In this document: piece by piece, positions 49,755 through 62,464 of the stretch
Layout: each line of letters starts with the position of its first letter
Position numbering within the stretch: position 1 is the stretch's first letter
DNA from: Strigops habroptila
Taxonomy: Eukaryota; Chordata; Aves; Psittaciformes; Psittacidae
Assembly: GCF_004027225.2 (NCBI RefSeq)
Contig: NC_044282.2
Coordinates: forward strand, 44,298,576-44,362,575
DNA length: 64,000 nt
Direction of reading: 5' to 3'
Translations under genes and position numbers: made by a program
The notes under the pieces: generated by a model
Told to the model about the DNA's origin: nothing
The model's database searches: none
Seen by the model: only the letters and a program-made list of their open reading frames with translations

Positions 49755-50215
49755 ACATCCTAAGAGATAGAACTATTTCCATTTTATAGACTGGCAACAA
49801 AATACATTGAGAAGACTAGAGGGACAAAGGCTTTAGGTGCCTTACCACTCATGGAAAGTTAGAGACCAAGGTTTGCCATTAGGCTTCTAAACAGTGCATG
49901 GAAGGAGCATTGGTTTTGATCCCATGCTGGGATTTGTTGGGTCAATGTCCTAGTCAGTAGTTATTTCAAGCTAGCTGATGCTGCAGAGGTGTGCTGACCC
50001 CCACACACACTCTCTAGGGATGAAGAAATGCTATTCTTTCTCTCTCTGACTCTGTGCATGTCACAGCCCCCTTACCTTCTCCTGAAGTAAAATCAGGCTT
50101 TTCTCCAAAATACAGTTGGAAGACAGTTGTAGTGCAGCTTCTGCCTCCCTTTATCCAATATCAGTGGTTAAAGCACTCAGCTAGTCTGTGGGAACACACT
50201 TTCAGTTCCTTTCTC
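49755..50215. repeat. Possible MIR-like relics
   Basis: 'atttccattttatagactgg' near 49777 resembles a reversed MIR/L2 'cccattttacagatggggaaac' segment. 'agtggttaaagcactcagct' near 50162, followed by 'gtgggaacacactttcagtt', resembles the MIR-type 'gtggttagagcactcacct... gtgggagacctgggttc'. Both are short, so this is a tentative call. Confidence 0.33.
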
Positions 50216-51258
50216 TAATTGTGAGGAACTTGCAGTTCCCAGGTGAATTCTTCTACTACAGGGTTGTGATATATGATGTTTGTAGCACTGTTGAAGCTGC
50301 ATCATTTTGATTTGCAAAATACAGCAAGAAATAGTAAGCGTGAGCATGGCCGTTTAAGTGCGCTCATAAAAGGAAAAGCTATAAGCCACTGTCTGCTCTT
50401 CTGAATACTTAATATGAGAAACTTGAACATTCATTGAATTCAGATCATATTTACTTAAGCCATTAGTCAATATTTTTCTCATTAAGGATAGTAGGATTTG
50501 ACCCATTCTACAATCAATCCAGTGGCACCATGTAAATAACAGTTTTTTAAATCACATCTTTCATACAGAAGGATTCCTTAAGCAAATGAAATGAAATCTA
50601 CAGATGCAGCACACATAATATTTAGATGTAACATTAGCTCCATCAGGAAGAAAAAATCCTGAAAGTTAACAAAAATTGATTGATGTTCCCTGACTGGAAG
50701 TGTCTAATTTTTTGCACAATAGCAATATGGAATGTGTTAACTCTGTGAACACCAGTGTCTCCTTAGAACTGCTGTTGCTATTCTAACTACATTATCAACC
50801 TCACACATGTTTACCTCAGGGATATTTAGCCAGCCATAATTGACTTTTGCACAAAAACAAAGCTGCAGGCAAGGTTTAATCCTTTTGGGCTTGCCCTCTC
50901 ACTAAAACAAATAAGTATCTAAGCGAATTGTAACTAGATCAAATATAAAATCAGAGGATGGGGTGAACCTGTTCAGTCTTTCTCAATTTTATTTTTCTCA
51001 AGATTTTAATAATTAGAATGTCTGGAAGCGAAAAAATGTCTTTGCATGTAAGATGTTACAAATAACACAGAACTCAGCATTTCCACTTCCAATAACAGCA
51101 TTTCTGTAATTGTTATTTAACCATGTCAGGTGGAGTTTAAAAAAGCCTCATTGTTGTATTGATATTACACTAAACATCAGCTGGTAAGGTTAATGCCACA
51201 TAGTGCTGATTGCACAGAAACCCTAGGTGAGATTAATCTTGCTTAATATAGTAGATGG
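50216..51258. other. Non-coding stretch
   Basis: AT-rich, nothing recognised between the CR1/MIR relics and the LTR at 51259. Confidence 0.35.
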
Positions 51259-51835
51259 TGTCACGGTTTAATCCCAGCCAACAGCTCAGTCCCACACAGC
51301 CACTTGCTCACCCTCTCCCATTGGGATGGGGGAGAGAATCTGAAGGGTAAAAGTCATGAAACTCATGGGTTGAGATAAAGGCAGTTTAATGGGTAAAGCA
51401 AAAGCTGTGCATGCAAGCAAAACAAAACAAGGAATTCAGTCACTACTGCCCACCAGCAAGCACATGTTCAGCCATCTCCAGGAAAGCAGGGCTCCTCCAT
51501 GTGTAATGGTGACTTGGGAAGACAAATGCCATCACTCCAAACATCTCCCCCTTCCTTCTTCCAGCTTTACCTGCTGAGCATGACCCCATATCGTCTGGGA
51601 TATCCCTTGGGTCAGTTGGGGTCAACTGTCCGGCTGTGTCCCCTCCACACCCTTGTGCATCCCCAGCCTGCTCACTGGTGGTGTGAGGAGCTGAAAACGC
51701 CTTGACTCTGTGTAAGCACTGCTCAGCAGAAACTCAAACATCCCTGTGTTATCACTTTTTCCAGCACAAATCCAAAGCATAGCCCCATACTAGTAACTAT
51801 GAAGAAAATGAACTATCCCAGCCAAAACCAGCACA
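51259..51835 (-). mobile_element. Solo LTR, avian ERVL-like
   Basis: Bounded by TGTCACGGTTTAATCCCAGC on the left and 'ccaaaaccagcaca' on the right, that is TG...CA ends, 577 bp. It is homologous in reverse orientation to the LTR at 58871-59443; both share the block 'gaccccatatcgtctgggat' and 'cccttgggtcagttggggtc' (plus-strand view here). The element's own sense strand is minus. The flanking five bases (GATGG and GGTGA) do not form a clean duplication. No gag, pol or env sequence lies beside it, so it is a solo LTR left by recombination. Confidence 0.85.
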
Positions 51836-52064
51836 GGTGACTAAGACTAGATTTCAATACATCATTTAACCTGGTGCTACCAGGGAAAGCAAGCAGTCCT
51901 GCACTACTTATACGGACAACCCATCATTCCTACTCCTGAACTGATTTGTCTCTTGCGCTGATACCAACATTTGTACAACTCTGTGGTAAACAGTTTCAAG
52001 GCACTGATCTGGCTGAAAAGTAGCTAATTTTCTCCCAGGTGAGTTTTAACTCAGATCCACTCAC

Positions 52065-52217
52065 CACACAGTGCATCTTGCACTTTGTAATGAATACATG
52101 AAGAGGGAGGAAGACTTTAGGACTGCTTGTTTGGACAACAGGGCCGGCTTCCACTGAGAATTCATCTTTGTCCTCAGATAGGTGGAATGAAGCATGTTCT
52201 GGAGTTGCATCCCTTTT
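52065..52217 (-). CDS. Candidate internal coding exon (153 nt), unidentified gene
   Basis: Minus strand: an acceptor with a T-rich tract (CTTCTTTTGTTGTCATTGAAG, AG at 52219-52218), then 153 nt open in one frame (51 codons, phase 0 to 0), then GTG followed by a consensus GTGAGT donor at 52064-52059. The peptide begins KRDATPEHASFHLSEDKDEF, continues through a VFLPLHVFITK segment, and ends KCKMHCV. It has two cysteines and no membrane segment. The AAG acceptor is weaker than average. The phase does not join directly to the exon at 48097, so at least one more exon would be needed between them. The family is not recognised. Confidence 0.4.
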
Positions 52218-53911
52218 CTTCAATGACAACAAAAGAAGCTCAGAAAACTAGCTTAAACTTAAATTTCTAATTGCAGATAGTTGAAGTGAGAGGGATATAA
52301 CCCATGAGCACAGCAGTTCGTACTAGGATAAAAATTTAATGCAAAGTATTACATTAAGAGCTAACACCCTATGTCAGGTCAATTATCTCAAGCACAGGTA
52401 AATGCCATGAGTGTGAGGCTATGCTGTCCAATAGATAAGAAGGTCGGACGCCTAGGATAAAATAGTTGCTCCATAAAAATGAACAGCAAACTTCTCATTG
52501 ACTTAAAGCACGTAAGAATTTTATCCTAGTGTGCTATGTTTGATTCCGCTTTTATCCATTGCTTGGCTCTTAACAAATCAATGCATATTTCTCTTCTTTC
52601 TTTAGTTGTAAAGTGGTCATTACTGGGATTGTATTTGTAAAATGCTTTCTCATAGTACGTATGAAAGAATTATTATGGTTAAGTATATTACTATCTACTG
52701 ACAAGTCATCTGCTGTGCTAAGAGAGCAATTACAGAAAATTTTATACATATGCAGATAAATTTAGATTAAAATGAGAAGATTGGAGGGGGAAAAAAAACC
52801 TGAGTGCTTTCCTTCATTCACTCTTTCATATATGAAACTTTGCATAAAGGCTTTTGTAAACTGTTCTCTGACCTATGTTAAGAAGTCTATTCCCTGCAGG
52901 AAAAAGAAAAAAGAAACACTTAAGGTGGGCCATAAGCTTACCCAGGCATATGCAGAACTTTCATTGCTACAGTCAAGTAACTGTGGTCTAACTAACTGAA
53001 TACATTTGTGGAAACAAGCAGCAGGTGTTAACCAATGAATGATGTTCTACACTCAAAGACATAAGAAGAAGTTTTATTTTCTAAATATAGTATTTTCAGA
53101 TGTCCCTAGCAGATAAAATATTTTTATGCAAATGTGTGTGTGTAGGGCAGGTGTTGTAAAAAGCAACAATCACAGTATGAAAGCCTATGAAGATTTCATG
53201 GATACCATGGGCTTTTCCACTTTTTTTACTTATTTATCCCTGAAAATCTATTAAGATGACAATGAGTAAAAGATCTTTGAACTGGATACCTTAAAGTATT
53301 ACTGTTGCTTTGCAGAATGAAGAACAATTTTGCTTCATCATTAGTATATTGCACTCACAGACAGTGTTAGAGCAACCGAGTAGTACTGGGAGAGGGAATA
53401 AAATACCAGTCCCACGGGAAGTCCATGACAAAATTCTGCTTCTCTTCAAGGAATTCAGATACTACTCAAAGCATGACAGAAATGGGTCACAAATTTTTGA
53501 ATATTCAAGGCTGGAGATGGCTGAAACTAAGATGGAAGCTATATGAAGAGCAATAACAACTAAACTATAGTTCAGAAATAGAAATGTTTTCTAAAGGATG
53601 GGGTAATGTATGAGAAATCCAAGAAGTCAAACTGTAGAAAAAGAGGTCAAAAACTTATATCCTGTGAGTAGAGAAATCCGTAAGGATGTCAGCTCTAATA
53701 AAATGTATACCTTCAATATGTAGTTATATCTGAAAACTCTGAAAAGTACAAAGCTCAGAAAGGTATGCATGTTACAAGAAAATCCATCTTTCACAGATTG
53801 TACTCTGTAGTGACAAGAATCTCAAATAACCATATTTGATGAATGAAACTAAGACAGCGTTCTTGTGAAATGTATATCCACATGTATCCTAACTTCTTTC
53901 ATCAAAATAAT
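52218..53911. other. Non-coding stretch
   Basis: AT-rich; short open frames on the plus strand (52772-52999, 53310-53546) lack splice support. Nothing recognised. Confidence 0.35.
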
Positions 53912-54065
53912 TGTAGGATCAAAGAACGGTTGAGGTTGGACAGAACCTCTGGAGGTCATGTTGTCCAACCCCCCTGCTCACAAAGGATCACCTAGAGCTG
54001 GTTACCCAGGACCATGTCTACAGCTTTTGAGTATCTCCAAGGATGGAATAGGGAATTAAATACCA
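53912..54065 (-). mobile_element. CR1 3'-end fragment (old, diverged)
   Basis: Plus-strand view: 'gatcaaagaacggttgaggt' and 'tggacagaacctctggaggt' and 'catgttgtccaacccccctg' and 'aaggatcacctagagctggt' give the reversed CR1 3'-UTR and last ORF2 codons. The 8-bp tail is eroded. It belongs to an older subfamily, with the 'gaggtcat.tgtccaacccccctgctc' text rather than 'gatcatctagttccaacc'. Confidence 0.85.
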
Positions 54066-54624
54066 CAACTCCAGAACTTGTTTCTTCTCTACAGATACAC
54101 TTGGTTGTCATTCAATAGAAGGATGAGGAAGACTTCTGAAATTTCCTCAAAATCTTCTTATAGTCCTCAGAAAAATCCAGAATATACTAGACCACTATGT
54201 CAAATAGTTTTCAGACAAGTTATTTCTCTTATTAAGGGTGTAGCATACTATGAACCTGGCAAATGGGCGCTGTAGGACATATGCAAGAAATGTGGAATTA
54301 TCTCAGCCCAAATCCTTGTACAATAATAAGACTGTGTATTAAAACTAGAGGGATTGAAAACACAAGAAGTTGAGCCTGCATCAAACCAAATTCTTCACAG
54401 AAAACATAAAAAGCTGATACTACTAAAGATACTGCATTAAAGATAAAGACACATTAGTATTTGTCACCAGCATTTAATACATCAAGATTTTTTCTCATAT
54501 ATTTACATAGTTGCAGACAACTGAAAATAATTTTTGCTCAGATTCTTAAAAGATGGATTACTCCTATCTTGGAGTATTATCTGTCATCACCAGACTAAAA
54601 TTATTACGAGGTTGTCACCTCTTA

Positions 54625-54668
54625 ATAATAATAATATTATTATTATTATACACTGTAATAATAATGTT
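54625..54668. repeat. (ATA)n/(TTA)n palindromic microsatellite
   Basis: TAATAATAATAATATTATTA followed by more TTA units and then AATAATAATG; the two halves are complementary and could form a hairpin. Confidence 0.8.
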
Positions 54669-55822
54669 TCTGTAGCAGGCCCAGAGTAGTTGCAGAGCTG
54701 AAATTTGTTTTCTTGTATATGAAAAGATAAAAATCTTCTCACTTGATTTTAAATCATACATGAAGTGGTATAACATTTTAACAATGCTAAGTCACTTAGG
54801 CACTGGTTGTATGAGTTGTCATTCACTGGACTGCTATTATTTAGGAATGAAAAGGCAGAAGCAGCAATTTAGCTAAGTAACATGTAAGATGGTCCTGGTT
54901 TGTGAACAATACTTCAGGTTAGTAGGTTAGCAAATTAGGGCCATTTTCAATGTAATTTTCTAAACAACATCAGAAATGCATGGTGGGTTTAGCACACAGT
55001 GTTAAGTAGTGTAATGGAGTGGAGTACAAATTCTACTCAGCATCCTCCAGCAGAGTAAGCCAAGGTACAATAGCATCTCAAACATCCTCTAGAGCAATTC
55101 ACAAGGCTCCTTTAATACCCTTTATTAAAGTGAGTCTGCTGCCATGTCTGTCAGTTTATTTATAACACTGAAACTGAGGACAGCATGGCATTGTCAGTAT
55201 TTCATTCATTATGGAAATATACTTTTTAATGAGCAAATATATGAGAAAGTTATACTTTCTTCCCTCTCCAAACCTTCCCACTTGAATGATAACATTTGTA
55301 TTTTGATCTCGCTGAGCCTGTTCTTCATGTAGGTTGTAAAATGTCTAGTCCATTGGGAACTTTCTATGTATGAATAAATAATTAAGCCTCTGTATGCTAT
55401 AATATATGTCTGTTAATGGCACCACAGATCTATTGATCTCAACCACCTACTTATCAACACAATTTTCTATGTCGACATTTGTGTAAAAATTTTCAGTGGA
55501 CAATGGCTGGCCAACTACTTAAGAGTGAGTGAGAAGAAACTTGTAATGAAAGACTGTCCTGGAATTTGCATAACTACAAGCTTCACAAATTGGTTGTTTC
55601 CTGTCTCTGTTTCTCTCTCAAATTTCTGCCACATAGTATGATCCAGAGGTCTGAATCCCAGTTTTCCCATATGCTAGCCAGACTTCATCTATTGGTTTGT
55701 GGGGTGGCTGCTGGCCTTCCCTTCCCTATGTGCTTTATTCTACTTCCAGCTGCCCTGAACAGTGATCAATAAGTTACCAGTCTATGCTGCAATCAGTTTC
55801 CTACCTCATTTCTGCTCCTACC

Positions 55823-55843
55823 AAAAAAAAAAAAAAAAAAAAA
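55823..55843. repeat. Poly-A tract (about 21 bp)
   Basis: Uninterrupted A-run; no element body recognised upstream. Confidence 0.8.
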
Positions 55844-56718
55844 TCATCTTATTCTTTTTGAATTTTTTATTACCCAGATCAATACACTCAGAGTTCTGCA
55901 TCTGTCTAGTCTCCACTCACCAGAGCCAGCCAGTGTGGGGACTTGCTGGTCTCTTCCTAATGTTTATGTCAAGAGGGTGGTATTTTTCTCCCACACTAAG
56001 TTCATTTTAATTACTTCCGCTGAAATGCTAGGGGTGGCCTCGCTTCCCTTCACCAAGACTTGCTGTCTCTGTCCTGCCACGTCTGCTTTATAAAATGACG
56101 CCTTCCAATTTTAGGCCCATTTTCTTCCCCCTACAAGTAGTGAATGCTCTGTTAATCTTTAGGAATGATCCTCCCAAGAAGGCCGTAACTTCTATTTTAA
56201 GGAAGATTTCAGTCTGGGTGGATGATTTTTACGACTGCAGTTAGTACTACTTCTAATCTGTCTTTGTTACCTAAGGTTTGGTAGAAGGTCATGAAAGTTT
56301 AAATTCTGGACCACCTTATAAGAAATCACGTGCCTGAAGACTTTTAAATTGCCCATCCTGTTAACAGAGCTGACTCTGTGTTACTCTGGGTGTGTTCCGG
56401 GTTTACAAAAGCCCTCATATCGATAGCAGAATTTTCTGCTAATATTCCATATACTCGTCAGACTATATACACTTCCCTCCTCTCCACACATTTGGAAAAG
56501 CTGTGTTTTTCATAATTCCAATACGAAATTCTGTCTAATAGACAACAACAACTGAGAAATATAATTCTAGGCATTTAACCTAATATAAACAGTGTTTTTA
56601 TCAGAGAAACTGCATAACTAGAAAACCAACTGAAAAGAATCCATGGTGCTATTACTCAAAATATTCTGGAACAAAATCTCCTCTTCTTCTCTTGGAAGGA
56701 ATACTAACAAAGCTTATC

Positions 56719-56739
56719 AAAAAAAAAAAAAAAAAAAAA
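56719..56739. repeat. Poly-A tract (about 21 bp)
   Basis: Uninterrupted A-run; no element body recognised upstream. Confidence 0.8.
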
Positions 56740-58865
56740 GGTCTTTTAAGGGTTAAAGGCATGTCCTTTATGTCCAAGCTTCTGGAGAGAGGTAAGAGAG
56801 GAGAGGTAAGAGAGTGCACTTAGAGCATTTAAGTAGGAAGAAAAAAGGGCTTTTATTGCTGTCCCAACAAACAGTAAACAAATCATTACAGACGAAATGA
56901 GTTTCAGTTGTGTTAAAGCATTGTCAAGATTACTTCCAGTAACATAAAAGCAAAATTCTAAAGTTAGAATTGAAATTTAATTGAGAATGGAGTATCATTT
57001 TCCCTGGAAAACAAAAAATGTACATTTTCAGTCCACACTAAGGAAGGGAGGAAGTAAAATTTAAGCATCTATAAATAAAAAGAAACCTGTTCGAAACAAT
57101 GATCCTGTATTTGTATAAACACCACAGTTTCTTAAAAATGGGGTCTGATTTTTCACAGCATCAGCAAATTCAATAAATTGTAACTCCTTTCTTACAAAGT
57201 TCATTTAAAAGAGAACCTGTTACTCCAACAAATTCATCTACCATAAAAAAAAAGTGTTAATATGTCAGTAACATACTAAATATATTCTGTAAGTTTTTGC
57301 CTGCTGTATTTTCAGATTAAATATAAGGCTATAAAAAGTAAATAGCTCATTTAATGCTCAGCTTTTCTTGTATAAACTTGATGAGATTTGAATTATATTT
57401 TAAGGAGACTCATTGGAAACCCTATAACTTCCCAAAATAATCCAGTTCAATTAATATCTAATAAAAGGCAGACCACTATTTCAAATTCAGCAGATTAAAT
57501 CTACTGGACACATGAATCTAATCCTTTAAATTATTAAAATGGATACCCAGAAAAAACAAGTAATAATTTATATACATAACTTTAGGTAGCAAAGTTTGAA
57601 AAATAGCCTAAAAATCTATGTATAAGGATGAAAAAACCCCAACCAGCATGCATAAACCTTGGCTATCTCTGATAGATGACTGCGATAAAATAAAGGCACT
57701 AAGTCTAGGTCAGGAGAATATTCTTGCCCTGAGATGTCCACTACCTAACCAAAAGCCCAAGTGGTAGTTTGAGGACCAGGGAGACAATTTTTTTTTCCAT
57801 GTCAAGTGCAATTATGCCATAGAGATATTCTCATATGCGTTGATCTCAGATTAACAGGTAATTGATTTTGAGATGAAAAGGGGGAAATAATCTCCAGAGC
57901 AGCACAAGAGCACTGTTTACTGAACATCACAATGAGCTCAGGTAAACACAATTCAAAAGATTACTCTTTCAAAATCAACCAGAATCAATCTTTAAAATGA
58001 TGTCACAGGAAAAAAATTTCTCATGAGCGACTAGACAGGATTTCCTATTTTTATGTAATGAAAAGCAGCAATTGTACCTAGCTTCACAGAAGTGTATGTC
58101 ACCATACAGCAGAAACCCACATCTAATTATTCACCGGAAAATGGCCTCTCTGACATAAACAGGGAAAATTGTTTCATAAATCAATTTTGCGCTAACCTTC
58201 TAAACAAAAATGCACCACGCATTTGAGATGCAATTACTTTGCCTTGTACATCACACGATAAGGTGACTCGATATTCAAGGGAAGGAGAGGTGAGAGTTGC
58301 TCTTTGTTCTCTGCACTGTACATGACAATCTATTATCAGAGAAATTATAAACATTCACAATAAATACATCGTCCTCGACCCTCATGCACAGGCTCGCCTG
58401 CAACCCTCCATGTAGTATTTCTTCACACCAGGGCCAGTGACAAGCTCGGCACCATCATACAGCAGCAACTGTTGTCTGCACTTTTTGCTTATTGCTCTCC
58501 CACTGATCACACTACATAAATAATTTAGGTCCAGACTTTTCTGTCATGTATATGGTTAATGGACATTCGCATCTGCTTTACAGAAGCTTCTGGAACCAGC
58601 AGAAGCCCTGACATTTTATTATATTATTATTATTATTCTATTATCTTTTTCAGATAAGAAAACAACCATAAGGACAAATCAGAGCTTGCTTCTAAAGAAA
58701 GAAGAATGTTGCAAGCACTACTATTTATACTATCTTAATACTACTGCAGTATTTGTCCCACTTCCTAAAATTGTGTTAGGGAGTTTACAAAGAGGTACAT
58801 AAATGAAAAGCTCTTGCCTGGATTTCATAAAAGGGTATGAAAAGACAACCAGGAATTGGAGACAT

Positions 58866-58870
58866 CAAGC
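58866..58870. repeat. Target-site duplication, left copy (CAAGC)
   Basis: Exact direct repeat of 59444-59448 immediately flanking the LTR. Confidence 0.85.
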
Positions 58871-59443
58871 TGTGCTGATTTTGGCTGGGATAGAGTTAAT
58901 TTTCTTCATAGTTGCTAGTATGGGGCTATGCTTTGGATTTGTGCTGGAAACAGTGTTGATAGCATAGGGATGTTTTAGTTACTGCTGCGCAGACCTTACA
59001 CAGAGTCAAGGCCCCAACAGTGAGTAGGCTGTGGGTGCACAAGGAATTGTGGGCGACACAGCTGGAACAGCTGACCCCAACTGACCCAAGGGATATCCCA
59101 GACGATATGGGGTCATGCTCAGCAGGTAAAGTTGGGGAAGAAGAGGAAAGCGGGCGACATTCAAAGTTACGGCATTTGTCTTCCCAAGTGATAGTTAAGC
59201 ATGATGGAGCCCTGCTTCCTGGAGATGACTGAACACCTGCCTGTCCATGGGAAGTGGTGAATCAATTCCCTGTTTTGCTTTGCTTGCATGTGCAGCTTTT
59301 GCTTTACCTATTAAACTGTCTTCATCTTAACCCACAAGTTTTCTCACTTTTACCCTTCCAACTCTCTCCCTCCCATTCCACCATGGGGGAGTGAGCGAGT
59401 GGCTGTGTGAGGCTGAGCTGCTGGCTGGGGTTAAACCACAACA
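58871..59443 (+). mobile_element. Solo LTR, avian ERVL-like, with 5-bp target duplication
   Basis: Starts TGTGCTGATTTTGGCTGGGA and ends 'ggctggggttaaaccacaaca', that is TG...CA, 573 bp. The flanks are CAAGC at 58866-58870 and CAAGC at 59444-59448, an exact 5-bp target-site duplication, which fits ERVL-type integration. An ATTAAA polyadenylation-type signal sits at 59310-59315. It is homologous to the LTR at 51259-51835 in opposite orientation (shared 'gaccccaactgacccaaggg', 'atatcccagacgatatgggg'). No internal retroviral genes remain, so the provirus was lost by LTR-LTR recombination. Confidence 0.92.
59310..59315 (+). promoter_or_regulatory. Polyadenylation-type signal ATTAAA in LTR
   Basis: ATTAAA lies about 130 bp before the LTR end on the element's sense strand. 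It is the likely poly-A signal of the former provirus; use today is unknown. Confidence 0.4.
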
Positions 59444-59448
59444 CAAGC
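59444..59448. repeat. Target-site duplication, right copy (CAAGC)
   Basis: Exact direct repeat of 58866-58870 immediately flanking the LTR. Confidence 0.85.
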
Positions 59449-62400
59449 TAATGGCTTACAGCAATCACAACCTGCAACTAAAAAGGGATCTGGAATGTTC
59501 TTGCTTCTTCACACTTGGTTTAGACGTATTTGTCTTCTGGGAGTGTGATTTAGTCATCACTACTGCTTTTGCCCCTTTACCACATTTATTTCTTTTTAAC
59601 ATATAGAAATTTGCTTGGCTTGGTCACATGACAGGGACTGTTTGGCTCTAATTCATATACGAAAGTGAGATTATTTAAAACAGCACCAAGCCTGCACAAG
59701 AAAAAGTCCTTTACTCATGCCAGGAGCCAGCCATGAACCAAAGTTCAGCAAGTCCAAAGCTGATTGTTTTTACCAACATCTTGTAGCCAACAGAAAAAAA
59801 AATAAGCTGTAAGAAGTGTTTTCTTGATGAGACAGCTATAAATCAATAAATAAAGGACTAGAGGGATATTAAAAATGAAGGTGTCAGCATGGGAACGCAC
59901 AGACAAGTCAGTGTGGATGAAGGAGGCTGATAGGCTTACCAAAGACGATGCCATTTGCATAATACATCAGTTTATACTCTCCCGAGGATAAACATAAACA
60001 GGGAAATAAATGTCTGTGGCAGGCCTTGTATTTGCTTAAATCCAAGCTCATTAAGTAGTAAATGTCAAATTACTAATAGTTAGCTTAGGTAATGTTTGTG
60101 GGGGAGTGGTTAAATTCACAAAATTGCTCAGCTTCGTCCTGACAAATCTGACACCAGCAAACTAAGAAACAGTCTCTTCACTTCATTACTAATTTTGATT
60201 TTAAACCTTGAGGCCATGATTTCTTTAGTGCAGTGTTGTGATAAACCCAGCCCTGATTCTGAATATAAAATCTGCATCTGGTTATATTATTTCTGAGTTA
60301 TAATATTAATCTTTTTAATGCTGAAGATAAATTAATAAATACCATTGCTGGCATGAAATAGGTGAGTGACAAGTGTTGAAATATATGGATTTTGGCCACT
60401 TTATCATCGTGTGTCAAAGTAAAAAGCATTGTGCCTTTCTCCATAACGTCATCCTATTCCACTTTTGTCCTTATATATATTATGTCTGCTTTTTTTGGCA
60501 CGTGATATGCATTCAATTAAGTAATAGCACTCCAGACGTGGTAAGTGCTCTGCTCTAGTTTTACATCACAGTACAATGTGCCATGTATTAGCAAACTAGA
60601 CAATGATCTGATTTACTATGTGTACTACTCTAAATGTGAAAACACTGCTCATAAATTGTATTTTTTGTATCTATCACTTAGTCTTCCATTGCTATTACCT
60701 GACTTTAAAAACTGTAGCAATTACGCAGTGAAAACAACTTGAAAGTTCATGGCATCCTGCAGGAGACAAAGCATTGTAATGCATATCCTCAATTCTCTGC
60801 AGGCTTCAGCAGACTGCAAATCTGTCAGGGCTGAGTCTGCAGGGAAACGGTACTTTTCAGCTGTCTCTGCTGTATATAATCCACATTATATAATGCAATA
60901 AGATATAAAATTGTCAGAAGAGCCCAGAGTTGTTCTCTCTACTTAAAATTATATGTGCAAAGACAAGGAGACTACAGTAGAGTTTCTATGTTTTTGGAGC
61001 TGAAATCATATTGGCAACATGATACATCATAAATTTTAAACCATCAGCTGTCATGGCTGATCTTATGCAGGTGCTGAACAGTAAGCATTTGTGCTAAAAT
61101 AACACTACTTTATATATCAGCCCTGGTAAGTGTTGGTCCATGCTTTTATCTAGTCATAGTAAACAGAAACAAATAAATAAGCATACAGCATTGTGAACAC
61201 TCACAAGAAGATACATCTTTAAATAAATACTGGAAAATAAAACATTAATAATACTGACTTTAGTAAATCAATAAAGAACTTTACAGATCCTGGACAGATG
61301 GTATTGTCCTACAACATTTCTTCAGAAAGTACACTGACACAACAACATCTCCAAATTCTGGCAAATGCTTGTTATAACAAAATCGTCAGCTCTGGCTATA
61401 ATTCAGATTTTGCTCCTTTCCCGACTTCCACCCACAATCCCTAACTTAGAGGTTTTTAAAGTAGGATCATCTCTCACCATCCATGGAAACCTCTCAGACA
61501 AACAGTGCAACCCACAGATCCATGACAGCTACCCTTTGGTATCAGGAGAAGAAATGAGCAGCAAACAGTGGGCTGGATAAGAACTGCTTGATCCAGCCCT
61601 GCTGCAGCCAGAACAGCAGTTTCTGGCCATGCTTCCAAGCAAAACTTTAAATGTAAACTAGTTGGGGTGGGATTGCTGGACCTGGACCAAGTAATGTTTC
61701 AAGAGGACAACAGTTACAAGAAGTATCAGCAAATCTGTCACTCCATGTTGCACCAACTCCCCAATAAAATGCTGTTCAGAAATACCCTAGTTCACTTGTT
61801 CAGACCCATATGGGGTATCTGACACAGCAAAGGTACATCATTGTTCATAGGACTCATTAGCTTAACCTGCACTATTGCAGGTTTGATGCTCCTTCTAGAA
61901 GTGCAGACAACACTGTGGTGCAACCCCAGGCAGCCGCCCTCCCTCCTGCACCTCCCAAGCTGGGCCAGCTGCAGCCCAATGCTATCACAGAGAAGAGACA
62001 CTCGGTAGGAAATATTTCATGCTCACATTCCCAGTTAGTGGCAGAAAAAGAGATTAAACCTTGAAATAATGGGAACCAGATGACTAAACAGATCATTAGA
62101 GGTAACCAGTTCATCAACAGGTGATCAGGGTGGGGGAGATATGCGTACTTGTACTGTACACACACAGTATTGTAACAGTGGGTTGGTTTTAGTTGAGTTA
62201 ACATATGCTGCTCTTCAAATAACTGAGGATTTTACTAAAATAAGAGTATGCTCTTTAGAAATGTATTCTTATACATTAGCAACCATGTTCCAGTTCGCAG
62301 GCTTTTCAACTTTTTTTAACATGACTGAATAACAGAATTCTATGTATTTATAGCTTCTAATGTGAATTACTCCACATTTTTGGCCACTATTTAAGGGTTA

Positions 62401-62464
62401 GGGGTGCAGAGGCTAAAAGGTGGCATCTTCCATTACATGGTTTTTATCCTCAGCTCATGCTGGG
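59449..62464. other. Non-coding stretch
   Basis: AT-rich. One weak minus-strand splice-flanked open segment (59940-59978) is described under findings. No repeat family or gene recognised. Confidence 0.36.

Larger units (their letters stand above)
54066..58865. other. Long non-coding stretch
   Basis: No coding exon or mobile element recognised. Simple sequence: an ATA/TTA trinucleotide palindromic run at 54625-54668, poly-A at 55823-55843 and at 56719-56739, and a TTA run at about 58617-58640. The stretch 57840-58380 looks unique and rich in homeodomain-like motifs (see findings). Confidence 0.38.

Noticed and set aside
59020-59232. 70-codon open frame containing LTPTDPRDIPDDMGSCSAGK
   Set aside because: Lies wholly inside the solo LTR; the same string appears in the LTR at 51 kb, so it reflects LTR homology, not a gene.
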